This document shows, piece by piece, positions 8,363 to 16,578 of a stretch of DNA of 64,000 nt (the stretch's first letter is position 1; each line of letters starts with the position of its first letter). Made by a program: the position numbers and the translations under genes. This stretch comes from Scatacola_A faecigallinarum (GTDB taxonomy: Bacteria; Pseudomonadota; Alphaproteobacteria; RF32; CAG-239). The notes under the pieces were generated by a model. It was not told where the DNA came from. It made no database searches and saw only the letters and a program-made list of their open reading frames with translations. The stretch is taken from assembly GCA_018713605.1 (NCBI GenBank), contig DVOM01000018.1:1-64000 (forward strand). The letters are read 5' to 3'.

Positions 8363-9976
8363 TTATTGCTTCCGGCAGCCGGAGAATATGTCGAGCGCGG
8401 GTTCGTAATCGATGGTTTCGATACCGGCCAGTCCCAGAACGGAGTGGAAAAGGTTGTCGTGCGAATGCGGCTGTCCGGCGGTTTTTTTCAGACAATGGCG
8501 GTTGATGCCGAAAGCCCGGGCCGAACTGTCGGGAAGCCAGACCAGCATTGGGATTTCCTTTTGATAAGCCGGTGCTGTTTCATATGGCTGGGCATGGAGA
8601 TAAATGCCGTTCTCTCCCAAAGATTCGCCGTGGTCGGAAGCATAGAGGAGCGCGACGTTGTATTCGCCGGACAGGGCGGTCAGTTCGTCCATGACTTTGC
8701 TCAGAAACATGCTTGTGTAATAGACGGTGTTGTCATAAACGTTGACCAGTTCTTCGGCCGAGCAGCGGCTGAGGTTTTCGGTTTTACAGACAGGCGACCA
8801 GCGGGCGGCCTCTGCAGGATAATGTTCAAAATAAGCCGGACCGTGGCTGCCGGTCTGGTGCATGACGACGAGGATGTCCTTGCCGGTTTGGCGGACTTTG
8901 GCGGAAAAGTTGGTAAGCATTATTTCGTCGAGGCAGGACTTTTTCGTGCAGAAGTCTTCGATTTCGACCCGGTCGCAGTTGTTTTTGCAGCCGGTGTTGT
9001 TTTCGCGCCAGAGAACCTTGTAGCCGGCTTTCTGCAGTACGTCGAGCAGATTCTCGGTATATTCTTCGGAGCCGACTTTAAAGTTTTTGCGGCCGCTGCG
9101 CGAGAACATACAGGGAACGGCGACGGCGGTAGAGGTGCCGCAGGCGGTCGTATCGCCGTAATAGACGATTTCCCGGCGGTGCTTGTCCAGCGGTGCGTTG
9201 GTCGGGCGACCGTAGCCGCCGAGCGAAAAGTTGGCGGCGCGGGCGGTTTCGCCGACTACGAGGACAAACAGGTTTTTCTTGCCGTTGTTCCAGTAACGGT
9301 TCAATTTGGCGTCGTCAGCTATCGTTACGAACGGATGGTCCGACTTGCGTCGCATTTTCCAAACCGAAAGCGAGGCGCTGATATAATTGACCGGGACCAG
9401 ATAATATTTGGCGTCGCGGTGGTTGCGGAAGAATTGTTCGGTTGCGGTGTAATTGCCGAGCATGACGGCGGCGCAAAGGGTTGCCGAAGCGGCGATGACG
9501 GTTGCTGTGGAAAGCAATCCCTGTTTGAGGTTCCCGTAATCAATCCTGATTTTCATGATTATCAGAGACGGCAAAAGGCCGAGCAGAGTAAGGAATGTCA
9601 GCAGTTTCAGTCCCAGAAGGTCCTGAACTTCATAGATGTCGGTTTGGACGACGTTCAGAAGCATAATCTTGTCAATCGGCGTGTTATAAGCGCTCATAAA
9701 ATAAAAAACCAGCGCGTTCAGAATACAAAAGAAGATTGCCAGCGGTTTGGCGGTGTATTTGTTGAACAGAAGCGAAACAGCCGCGCAAAGCAGCATAAAG
9801 GCACAGAAAAGTCCGCCGGCAACAAACGAAACCGACGGCGAAATGCTCCACAGTTTGCGGGCGAAAGGCAGGTTATAGGCGGCAAGCAGAAACAGTGCGA
9901 AAAGCAGGTTGAAACGGAGGCCGGAGATGCAAAACCACGGCTTGGCTGAGAAAATCGTCTGCAGATGTTTGGACAT
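8363..9976 (-). CDS. eptA: Lipid A phosphoethanolamine transferase (EptA-like)
   Basis: Transfers phosphoethanolamine to lipid A phosphates, lowering affinity for polymyxin-type peptides. The N-terminus holds about five membrane helices (to residue ~170). The periplasmic alkaline-phosphatase-like domain follows, with the metal and phospho-Thr motifs VVGETARAANFSLGGYGRPTN and CGTSTAVAVPCMFS, then the metal-site motif YASDHGESLGENG. Paired cysteines (ENNTGCKNNCDRVE, CTKKSCLDE) match the disulfides of this family. The chosen ATG (MSKHLQTIF) sits 22 nt after hdaA; a start 17 codons further up would overlap hdaA. It is the last gene of the long pgm-to-eptA run. Confidence 0.88.
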   Translation of the reverse strand: MSKHLQTIFSAKPWFCISGLRFNLLFALFLLAAYNLPFARKLWSISPSVSFVAGGLFCAFMLLCAAVSLLFNKYTAKPLAIFFCILNALVFYFMSAYNTPIDKIMLLNVVQTDIYEVQDLLGLKLLTFLTLLGLLPSLIIMKIRIDYGNLKQGLLSTATVIAASATLCAAVMLGNYTATEQFFRNHRDAKYYLVPVNYISASLSVWKMRRKSDHPFVTIADDAKLNRYWNNGKKNLFVLVVGETARAANFSLGGYGRPTNAPLDKHRREIVYYGDTTACGTSTAVAVPCMFSRSGRKNFKVGSEEYTENLLDVLQKAGYKVLWRENNTGCKNNCDRVEIEDFCTKKSCLDEIMLTNFSAKVRQTGKDILVVMHQTGSHGPAYFEHYPAEAARWSPVCKTENLSRCSAEELVNVYDNTVYYTSMFLSKVMDELTALSGEYNVALLYASDHGESLGENGIYLHAQPYETAPAYQKEIPMLVWLPDSSARAFGINRHCLKKTAGQPHSHDNLFHSVLGLAGIETIDYEPALDIFSGCRKQ

Positions 9977-9998
9977 TTCAGTTCTTTCGGTCGTAGAG

Positions 9999-10724
9999 TT
10001 AGAAAAGTTCTCCCTGATGGTCGTCATTTAACACGGCCAGGGCTTCTTTGACAATGGGAATGGTTACGGCGCGTTTGCGGGCCAGCGAAATGTTGTCGGT
10101 TTCGGCAACGAGTTTGCGGGCAAAAGCGTAGGAGCGCTGCATATTGGCAAGGATGTAGCTGAGCACTTCCTGCGAAATGACAACCTGCCGGTCGTTGAAC
10201 AGCTTGACGATCAACGCCTGCAGCAACTCGTCGTCCGGTTCGCGGATTTCCACCGTGGGAACGATATTCAGTCTTGAGCGCAAATCCGGCAGCGCAATGT
10301 GCAGGCGGGCAGGAGCGATTTCCGAGGTAAAAAGGATATAGCCGTTTTCGTTGCGGTACTGATTGTAAAGATGAAACATCGCTTCGTTGTCGATATTGTC
10401 GTTCATATCTTCGACAATCAGGCAGGGATGCTGTTCGAACAGCCGCAGGGTTTCCGTCCCGACTTCCGAGGCGCGAACGCGGGGAATTTTATACGGATAA
10501 CGGGTTTTGACGGATACGTTGTCGGAAAACATGTGAGCCAGATGACTTTTGCCGCAGCCGGCCGGGCCATACAGGCAGACGGCGAAAAACGGCCAGTCGG
10601 GCCAGTTTTCGACATAAGCAAAGGCTTCGGCATTACAGGAGGCGACCATGAAGTCCTCTTTGCCGAGAAACGGTTGGTGTTCGAAAGCCAGCGGCAGCTG
10701 TCTGATGTCGGTGTTTTTGTTCAT
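9999..10724 (-). CDS. hdaA: DnaA-related replication regulator HdaA
   Basis: 241 residues, an AAA+ ATPase without the DNA-binding domain of DnaA. The N-terminus has a beta-clamp-binding motif QLPLAF (residues 9-14), followed by the Walker A LYGPAGCGKSHL, a Walker B VEDMND and a sensor region with an arginine-finger-like SRLN. With the sliding clamp, Hda proteins stimulate ATP hydrolysis by DnaA and so prevent re-initiation. It lies between cckA and eptA in the same direction, linking replication control to the CckA cell-cycle kinase. Confidence 0.88.
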   Translation of the reverse strand: MNKNTDIRQLPLAFEHQPFLGKEDFMVASCNAEAFAYVENWPDWPFFAVCLYGPAGCGKSHLAHMFSDNVSVKTRYPYKIPRVRASEVGTETLRLFEQHPCLIVEDMNDNIDNEAMFHLYNQYRNENGYILFTSEIAPARLHIALPDLRSRLNIVPTVEIREPDDELLQALIVKLFNDRQVVISQEVLSYILANMQRSYAFARKLVAETDNISLARKRAVTIPIVKEALAVLNDDHQGELF

Positions 10725-10734
10725 CTTTTGTCCG

Positions 10735-13380
10735 TCAGTTTCTGCTCAAAACGTCAAAAACCTTTTTGGTCAGGTCGCCGAGGCTGAATGGTTTGGCCAG
10801 AAAGTCAAAATCCTGCGAGCCGGCAAGTTCGCGGCGGGCAATTTCTTCCGAATAGCCGGAGGCCAAAATGATTTTGACGGCGGGAATCTGTTCGCGGACG
10901 CGGGCGGCCAGTTCGGCGCCGTTAATGCCGGGCATTACCATATCAGTTATCAGCAGGCCGAAGTTTTTGTCGTGCTCCAATTGTTCTAGCGCATTCTCGG
11001 CCGAATTGCAAGCGACAACGTCAAAACCTTTTTTCTTTAAGGCGCGGACGCCGAAAGCCCGAACCGAATCTTCATCTTCGACGAAGAGAATGCGGGTTGA
11101 GGCAGCGTCCGGATTTTCCCGGACGCTGCGGTCAATGGCCGAAACGTTCAGGCCGAATATCAGTTTCTGGCTGACGGCGACGGGAGAGGTAATTTTCTCC
11201 TGAACGGTCAGAACCGGCGAACCGTCTTTGGCTTTGACAGTGTCCTGTTCGTCGCCGCGTTTTTCCTCTTCATCGTCGACGGCGGCGTCAAAACGCGGCA
11301 GATGAATGGAGAAGGTGGTGCCTTTGCCGACAATGCTTTCGACTTTGATGAAGCCTTCGGTCTGGCGGACAATGCCGTAGACCATGGCCAGACCGAGGCC
11401 GGTGCCGGAGCCGACGACGTTTTGTTTGGTGGAGAAGAAGGGTTCAAAGATGCGGGTAAGGTTTTCAATCGGAATGCCGCAGCCGGTGTCTCTGACATCG
11501 ATAACCACAAATTCGCCGGGTTTGATTACGTCGGCGCCGAACCGGTAAGGTTCGGAGAGCGTTTCGGTGCGGGTGGAAATGCTGAGCGTGCCGCTGCCGT
11601 TCATGGCGTCTTTGGCGTTGACGGCCAAGTTGATGATAACCTGCGAAAACTGAACCGGGTCGACGCGGATATATCCCAGGTCGCTGCCGTGGTAAAATTC
11701 AAGCACAATCTGTTCGCCGAGAATCCGTTTGAGCATATGGCTGAGTTCGACGAAGTTTTCGGTAACGTCGATCAGTTTCGGCTTCAGGGGTTGTTTGCGC
11801 GAGAAAGCCAGCAGCTGGCGAACCAGCCCGGCGGCACGATTGGCGTTTTGCTTGATTTGGATCAGGTCGGTAAAGGACGGATCGCCGACGCCGTGACGTT
11901 GAAGCAGCAGGTCGCAGAAGCCGATCATGGCGGTCAGCAGGTTGTTGAAGTCATGGGCGACGCCGCCTGCCAACTGGCCCATGGCCTGCATTTTCTGAGC
12001 TTGGGCAAACTGCATCTCCAGCGTTTTTTGTTTGGTGGCGTCAATCATATACAGAACCAAACCGTCGATTTCGCTGATGTCGAAAGAATAGAAGCGGCGC
12101 ATCGGACTGATGTAGAGCTGAATGATGCGTTCTTCGCGGCCGAGACTGACGTGGACGTCCAGCGAAGCCGAGGCATCGGCGGAAGCGTAAATGGCGGAAA
12201 AGTGTTTTTTGAGTTCGGCGGCGTCTTCGGTTTTGACATAGTCAAAGATGCTTTTGAGCAAAATGTTTTCCTTGGCGGCGCCAAGAAAACTCCGGACTTT
12301 GGCATTGCAATCGGTTATTTGACCGTCGCGGTTGATGAAGACGATGCCGACCGGCGCGTAATTGAAAAGCCAGCTGATTTTATCCAGCGAAGCGCTGAGT
12401 TCTTTTTTGACGTCGCGGTCGGACGGAATGCCGGCGACGGCAACGCCGCGAATCTTGTACTCCCGGTTGCCGCGGAAACTTTCCTGAGCGACGAAACATT
12501 CGATCGTTTCATGTGCGGTGCTGACAAAAAACAACCTCCCTGACCAGGTCGTGTTCTGCGGCGTTTCGACGTTTTCGCCCAGATATTTGCGGAAATCGGT
12601 GCCGATAAGGTCTTCGCGGGCAACGCCGACAATGCGGGCAAAGGCGTGGTTGGCGTATTCGATTTGAAAATCGCGGGTGCAGGTATAAAGCCCGACCGGG
12701 AGATCGTCAAGAAAATCGTGAAGGTTTTTACGCTCTTCCTGAAAAACGTGCTCCATGTTTTTGGCGGCGGTAATGTCCTGGAAGTTCCAGTATAAATAGG
12801 TGTCTTTTTTGATTGCTTTAATTGAAAAAGGGCCTTCGAAAATGTCGGTTTTTTTTAAGAATATCGGCCGGACGGTAATTTCGAACCATTCTTCGTCGGC
12901 AAAAATTCTGTCCCGGTCATGGTGCAGGTTTAACGCCAGCGTGACTTTTTCGGCGGCAAGGTCGCGGCAGGCGGTCTGCAGGCGGTAGAAAGCCGCTTTG
13001 TTGAGGCGGTTCTCGCTGAGCTGTTTTTCCAGATATTCGAGAATCGGTTCATTTTTGAGCAGTTCTCTGGCGACGTCGTTCTGAATGACCGGTTCTCCGG
13101 CAGCATTGTCAATCCGGCGGGCTTTGAAGTCGTTTTTGATAATTTCGTTGGCAAAACCGCCGTAGCTGATGGCTTCTTCGCCGGCGCGGAGGGTTTTGAT
13201 GGTAAGCGCAAGGCAGAAGATGCACAGTATCAGCATGGACAGAATCAGATAAAGGTAATATTCCGGGTATACCATAAACAGGATTATCGCCGCGGCGAGG
13301 GCGATGAGCGAATAGGCAAGCTGCAGCAAACGCTTTTGCAGCAGTTTATCGGGCCTGTGGGTTTTTAAGCTGCATAACAT
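10735..13380 (-). CDS. cckA: Hybrid sensor histidine kinase CckA
   Basis: 881 residues from the ATG at 13380, which has GAGG at good spacing; a TTG two codons upstream is the alternative. Layout: two N-terminal membrane helices (~18-65), a degenerate sensor region, two PAS domains (~215-310 and ~330-440), HisKA with the phospho-His in GGVAHDFNNLL (His476), a HATPase domain with DTGCGIP and GTGLGLAMVYG, and a C-terminal receiver with phospho-Asp in LLITDMVMPG (Asp813). This architecture is that of alphaproteobacterial CckA, which feeds the ChpT-CtrA relay. It overlaps the flhB end by 35 nt, so flagellar export and cell-cycle genes are co-transcribed. Confidence 0.9.
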   Translation of the reverse strand: MLCSLKTHRPDKLLQKRLLQLAYSLIALAAAIILFMVYPEYYLYLILSMLILCIFCLALTIKTLRAGEEAISYGGFANEIIKNDFKARRIDNAAGEPVIQNDVARELLKNEPILEYLEKQLSENRLNKAAFYRLQTACRDLAAEKVTLALNLHHDRDRIFADEEWFEITVRPIFLKKTDIFEGPFSIKAIKKDTYLYWNFQDITAAKNMEHVFQEERKNLHDFLDDLPVGLYTCTRDFQIEYANHAFARIVGVAREDLIGTDFRKYLGENVETPQNTTWSGRLFFVSTAHETIECFVAQESFRGNREYKIRGVAVAGIPSDRDVKKELSASLDKISWLFNYAPVGIVFINRDGQITDCNAKVRSFLGAAKENILLKSIFDYVKTEDAAELKKHFSAIYASADASASLDVHVSLGREERIIQLYISPMRRFYSFDISEIDGLVLYMIDATKQKTLEMQFAQAQKMQAMGQLAGGVAHDFNNLLTAMIGFCDLLLQRHGVGDPSFTDLIQIKQNANRAAGLVRQLLAFSRKQPLKPKLIDVTENFVELSHMLKRILGEQIVLEFYHGSDLGYIRVDPVQFSQVIINLAVNAKDAMNGSGTLSISTRTETLSEPYRFGADVIKPGEFVVIDVRDTGCGIPIENLTRIFEPFFSTKQNVVGSGTGLGLAMVYGIVRQTEGFIKVESIVGKGTTFSIHLPRFDAAVDDEEEKRGDEQDTVKAKDGSPVLTVQEKITSPVAVSQKLIFGLNVSAIDRSVRENPDAASTRILFVEDEDSVRAFGVRALKKKGFDVVACNSAENALEQLEHDKNFGLLITDMVMPGINGAELAARVREQIPAVKIILASGYSEEIARRELAGSQDFDFLAKPFSLGDLTKKVFDVLSRN

Positions 13381-14422
13381 ATCCAATTACCTCGGCAACG
13401 GCCTTGAAGTGTTCGGCCGGAATCGATTGATCCAGTTCTACGGAAGCGAAAAGCGCGCGCGCCAGCGGCGGGTTCTCGACAATGGGAATGTCGTGTTCTT
13501 CGGCTATTTCCCTGATGCGCAGCGCCAGATTGTCCAGACCTTTGGCAACGACAACCGGCGCGTCCATTTTTTCCATTTTGTATTCCAGGGCGACGGCATA
13601 GTGCGTCGGGTTGACGATAACCACATCGGCGCGGGGGACGGCATCCATCATGCGGTGGCGGGCGCGTTCCATGCGCACCTGACGGATACGCGATTTGACC
13701 AGCGGGTCGCCTTCCATCTGTTTGTATTCGTCTTTGACTTCCTGTTTGGTCATGCGCAGTTTCTTCAAATGCTGATATTTCTGATAGGCGTAGTCGGCAA
13801 CGGCGATGACCAGAACGGCGATAACTACCGTAAAAATCAACAGTACCACAATTTTATGAATAAAAGATAAAATTGCCATGGTTTCCATGCCCGGCATCAG
13901 GTTGACCTTTTCCAGATAAGGGCGGATGACGAGAACGCCGATAAATGCGATGACGGTAATTTTGATGATGCCTTTTAAGCTCTCGACGATTTTTTTCATG
14001 TTTATAAACTGGGTCATTGCCGCAAAGATGTTCAGCTTGTTCCAGTTCGGTTCCAGTTTTTTCGGCGCGTAGACGAAACCGGTCTGGGCAACGCTGGCAA
14101 AAATGCCGAGCACCATGAAAATGGCAAAGGGAATGCCGAGAATTTTCATGAGGGCAATGACCGTATTGTAAAGCAGGAGCCTGATGTAGCGGCCGTCGGT
14201 GGGAATGGCGTCCGGATTTTCGACGAACTTGAGCGAAAACATATAGAACCATTTGAACATCAGCGGCAGCACCAGCCAGATGACGAACAGCATGCCGAGC
14301 AGCATGATAAAGCTTTTGGCATCCTGAGAGATGGCAATGTCGCCTTCTTCTTTGGCCTTGCTTATTTTTCGTTCCGACGGTTCTTCCGTTTTTGAGGCTT
14401 CGTCATCATCTTCGGCAATCAT
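13346..14422 (-). CDS. flhB: Flagellar export switch protein FlhB
   Basis: 358 residues. The charged N-terminus (SKTEEPSERKISKAKEEGDI) is the FlhB/YscU signature, followed by four membrane helices and a cytoplasmic domain with the autocleavage motif NPTH (Asn271-His274) in VIVNPTHYAVALEY. It switches the flagellar type III exporter from rod/hook to filament substrates. It starts 2 nt after the fliR stop and overlaps cckA. Confidence 0.96.
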   Translation of the reverse strand: MIAEDDDEASKTEEPSERKISKAKEEGDIAISQDAKSFIMLLGMLFVIWLVLPLMFKWFYMFSLKFVENPDAIPTDGRYIRLLLYNTVIALMKILGIPFAIFMVLGIFASVAQTGFVYAPKKLEPNWNKLNIFAAMTQFINMKKIVESLKGIIKITVIAFIGVLVIRPYLEKVNLMPGMETMAILSFIHKIVVLLIFTVVIAVLVIAVADYAYQKYQHLKKLRMTKQEVKDEYKQMEGDPLVKSRIRQVRMERARHRMMDAVPRADVVIVNPTHYAVALEYKMEKMDAPVVVAKGLDNLALRIREIAEEHDIPIVENPPLARALFASVELDQSIPAEHFKAVAEVIGYVMQLKNPQAR

Positions 14423-14424
14423 GC

Positions 14425-15195
14425 TCAGCTCCCGGAAACAAATTTCATCAGGCCGCCTTCATAATATTTGACGAACCAGAGAATCATTATCGGCGTGGTT
14501 ATAAAAAGCAGTCCCAGTCCCAGATAAATCTGCAAAGGCAGGGAGAGGAAAAAGATGTTCAACTGCGGCATCAGGCGCGAAACGAGTCCCATGCCGACAT
14601 AAAAGACGATTGAAAAAGCAATGAACGGCGAGGCGATTTTGAAGCCGATGACAAAACTTGCGTTGACGGTCTGGCTCATGAAGTCGGAGAAGTCGCCGAG
14701 CGGCAAGGGCAGACCGACCGGAAACAGCCGGTAACTGTCGACGACCGCGGAAAGCATCAGATGATGCAGGTCGGTGATGAATATGACGGTCAGGGCAATG
14801 ATGCTTAAAAAAGTTTCAAGAACGATGCTTTGGGTTTGGAAAGTCGGGTCAAAAATCTGGGCGTTGGAAAAGCCGATGGCCTGTCCGGCAAAGTTGCCGA
14901 CGAGACTGAGCGCGGCATAGAGCGCCTGCATGAACAGTCCCATGAACACGCCGCAGGTAATTTCGAACAGTGCCAGTCGCAGAAAGTCAAGAAAATCGGC
15001 CGGTGCCGGCGGCAGAAAACCGCTCAGAAACGGTACCAGCACTACCGTTATTGCCAGAGCAATCGTAAGCCGCTGGCGTTCGGTAACGTAAGAAACCGCG
15101 AAGCCCGGCATTAACAGTATTGCCGAGCCGATACGCAGAAAGACGAAGATAAACTGATAAATTTCCAGATTCAGGAGCTGGGTCATTGCCGTCAT
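14425..15195 (-). CDS. fliR: Flagellar export apparatus protein FliR
   Basis: 256 residues, highly hydrophobic with about six membrane segments, with the FliR pattern: N-terminal YQFIFVFLRIGSAILLMPGF, and GNFAGQAIGFSNAQIFDPTFQTQS in the middle. Core of the export gate with FliP and FliQ. Its ATG overlaps the fliQ stop (ATGA), indicating translational coupling. Confidence 0.95.
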   Translation of the reverse strand: MTAMTQLLNLEIYQFIFVFLRIGSAILLMPGFAVSYVTERQRLTIALAITVVLVPFLSGFLPPAPADFLDFLRLALFEITCGVFMGLFMQALYAALSLVGNFAGQAIGFSNAQIFDPTFQTQSIVLETFLSIIALTVIFITDLHHLMLSAVVDSYRLFPVGLPLPLGDFSDFMSQTVNASFVIGFKIASPFIAFSIVFYVGMGLVSRLMPQLNIFFLSLPLQIYLGLGLLFITTPIMILWFVKYYEGGLMKFVSGS

Positions 15196-15458
15196 CCGCC
15201 GTTGACTATCTTGTCAAACAAAGTGTCGGAAAGCATCCGCATTTGGTTGAGCATAAACGGAAAAAGCAGGATAAGCGTGAAAAAGACGCCGAGAATTTTC
15301 GGGACAAAAGCCAGCGTCATTTCCTGAATCTGGGTCAGAGCCTGAAAAATACCGATTATCAGACCGATGAACAGCGCAACCAGCAGTACCGGGCTGACGA
15401 CTTTTATCAGCGTAAAAATCGCTTCGCGGGAAATGTCCAAAACTTCTACTTCGTTCAT
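15192..15458 (-). CDS. fliQ: Flagellar export apparatus protein FliQ
   Basis: 88 residues from the ATG at 15458, the usual FliQ size; a TTG three codons upstream is possible. Two membrane helices (VVSPVLLVALFIGLIIGIFQ and VPKILGVFFTLILLFPFML), with the conserved ALTQIQEMTL between them. No fliP is present in the window. The gene starts 10 nt after the GH114-like gene, so the flagellar genes seem to be read from the pgm promoter. Confidence 0.95.
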   Translation of the reverse strand: MNEVEVLDISREAIFTLIKVVSPVLLVALFIGLIIGIFQALTQIQEMTLAFVPKILGVFFTLILLFPFMLNQMRMLSDTLFDKIVNGG

Positions 15459-15468
15459 GTCGGTCAAC

Positions 15469-16578
15469 CTATTCTAACGGGGTTTGTTTTTCAAAGTAAA
15501 CATGGTTTTCGAGGCCGGTCAGAAAAGCGCCGTCATAGCCGCTGTCGACAATGCCTTTGAAATAGAGGCCGCTGACTTTTTTCCAGTTTTCGTCCCAGTA
15601 TTCGGTAATGACCGCGTCAGAATCGGTAAAGGATGCGCGAGCCAGCCACGGGGTCTTGTCGATCTGCCAGCCGTCCCTCCAATAATAGTCGCGGCGGTTG
15701 GCTTCGCTGACGTTCATTTTGGCAAAAATCAGCCGTTTGGTACCGTTTTTCTTGAACTTCAGGCTGTCGACATCTTCTCTTGAGAGCGGTTCCCGATGGC
15801 GGAAAAAAGGCTCAATGACGACAATGTCATAGTTGGAATCCCTGATGTCCTGCAAAAAACGTTCTTTGTCATCATAAAGACTGTCGTCAATGAAGAACGA
15901 GATGTTGGCCGCGTCGGCAACTTTATAGATGTTGCGGGCATTTTCGTTGATTATCGGCTGCTTTTTTATTTTGCGGAAGGCGGTTTCCGGTTTGACGAAA
16001 GCATAGAGCAGGCTGCCGAAACCTGCCGAGTTCATGATTGCTTCGTCCAGTTCCGTTTCCGAGGAACAGCTGTCGATGGAAATAATTTTCAGGCCGTGTT
16101 CCTTTATATGCGGACTCAGTTTGCGGCTGCCGCAGAAACGATTGTTGACGGCAATACCGCTGAGATGCCGTCCGTAGTTTTCGGCAGAGGCGGAATAAGC
16201 CAAATCCGGTTCGGTTTGTTTCAGATGCGCCAGAAAGATCGGGTCGTCGGCATTAATGCCTTTGCGTCGCGCTTCGTTGTAACCGTCAAGATGGTATTCC
16301 CACAGGCTTTTGTGCAGAAGCTCTTCTCCTTCGTGGGCGATGATTTCAAAGTCCTTGTTTTCGGCTTTGGCAAACTCGGCCAGAGCCACAACGTTATCAC
16401 GCATGGCTTTGCGATAGTTGACGATAGTTTTCGGCGCGACCTTGATGTCCAAAATCTGCTCTTCGTAGGTATAGGGGTTGGCTGACGTAAAACCGTACAA
16501 ACCGGCATACGCACTTGCCGAGAAGGCAAGTGCGGTAATAAAGCCGGTTAACGTTATGTACGGTCTATGTAATGACAT
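15469..16578 (-). CDS. Exported GH114/TM1410-like TIM-barrel protein
   Basis: 369 residues from the ATG at 16578, which overlaps the pgm stop by 14 nt and has AGGAAA upstream; starting there gives a signal peptide (TLTGFITALAFSASAYA). The C-terminal half reads like the TM1410/GH114 family: LIFAKMNVSEANRRDYYWRD, two further tryptophan motifs, YWDENWKK and GYDGAFLTGLENHVYF. Members are predicted or shown to cut galactosamine-containing exopolysaccharides (PelA hydrolase domain type). Its position between pgm and fliQ hints at envelope or exopolysaccharide turnover. The first ~150 residues look less typical. Catalytic activity is not certain, as the usual barrel Asp before LEN is not obvious. 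Confidence 0.65.
   Translation of the reverse strand: MSLHRPYITLTGFITALAFSASAYAGLYGFTSANPYTYEEQILDIKVAPKTIVNYRKAMRDNVVALAEFAKAENKDFEIIAHEGEELLHKSLWEYHLDGYNEARRKGINADDPIFLAHLKQTEPDLAYSASAENYGRHLSGIAVNNRFCGSRKLSPHIKEHGLKIISIDSCSSETELDEAIMNSAGFGSLLYAFVKPETAFRKIKKQPIINENARNIYKVADAANISFFIDDSLYDDKERFLQDIRDSNYDIVVIEPFFRHREPLSREDVDSLKFKKNGTKRLIFAKMNVSEANRRDYYWRDGWQIDKTPWLARASFTDSDAVITEYWDENWKKVSGLYFKGIVDSGYDGAFLTGLENHVYFEKQTPLE

Noticed and set aside
8366..9949. 527-codon open frame opposite eptA
   Set aside because: Mirror of a conserved gene; Gly/Val/Phe-rich shadow composition and no family features.
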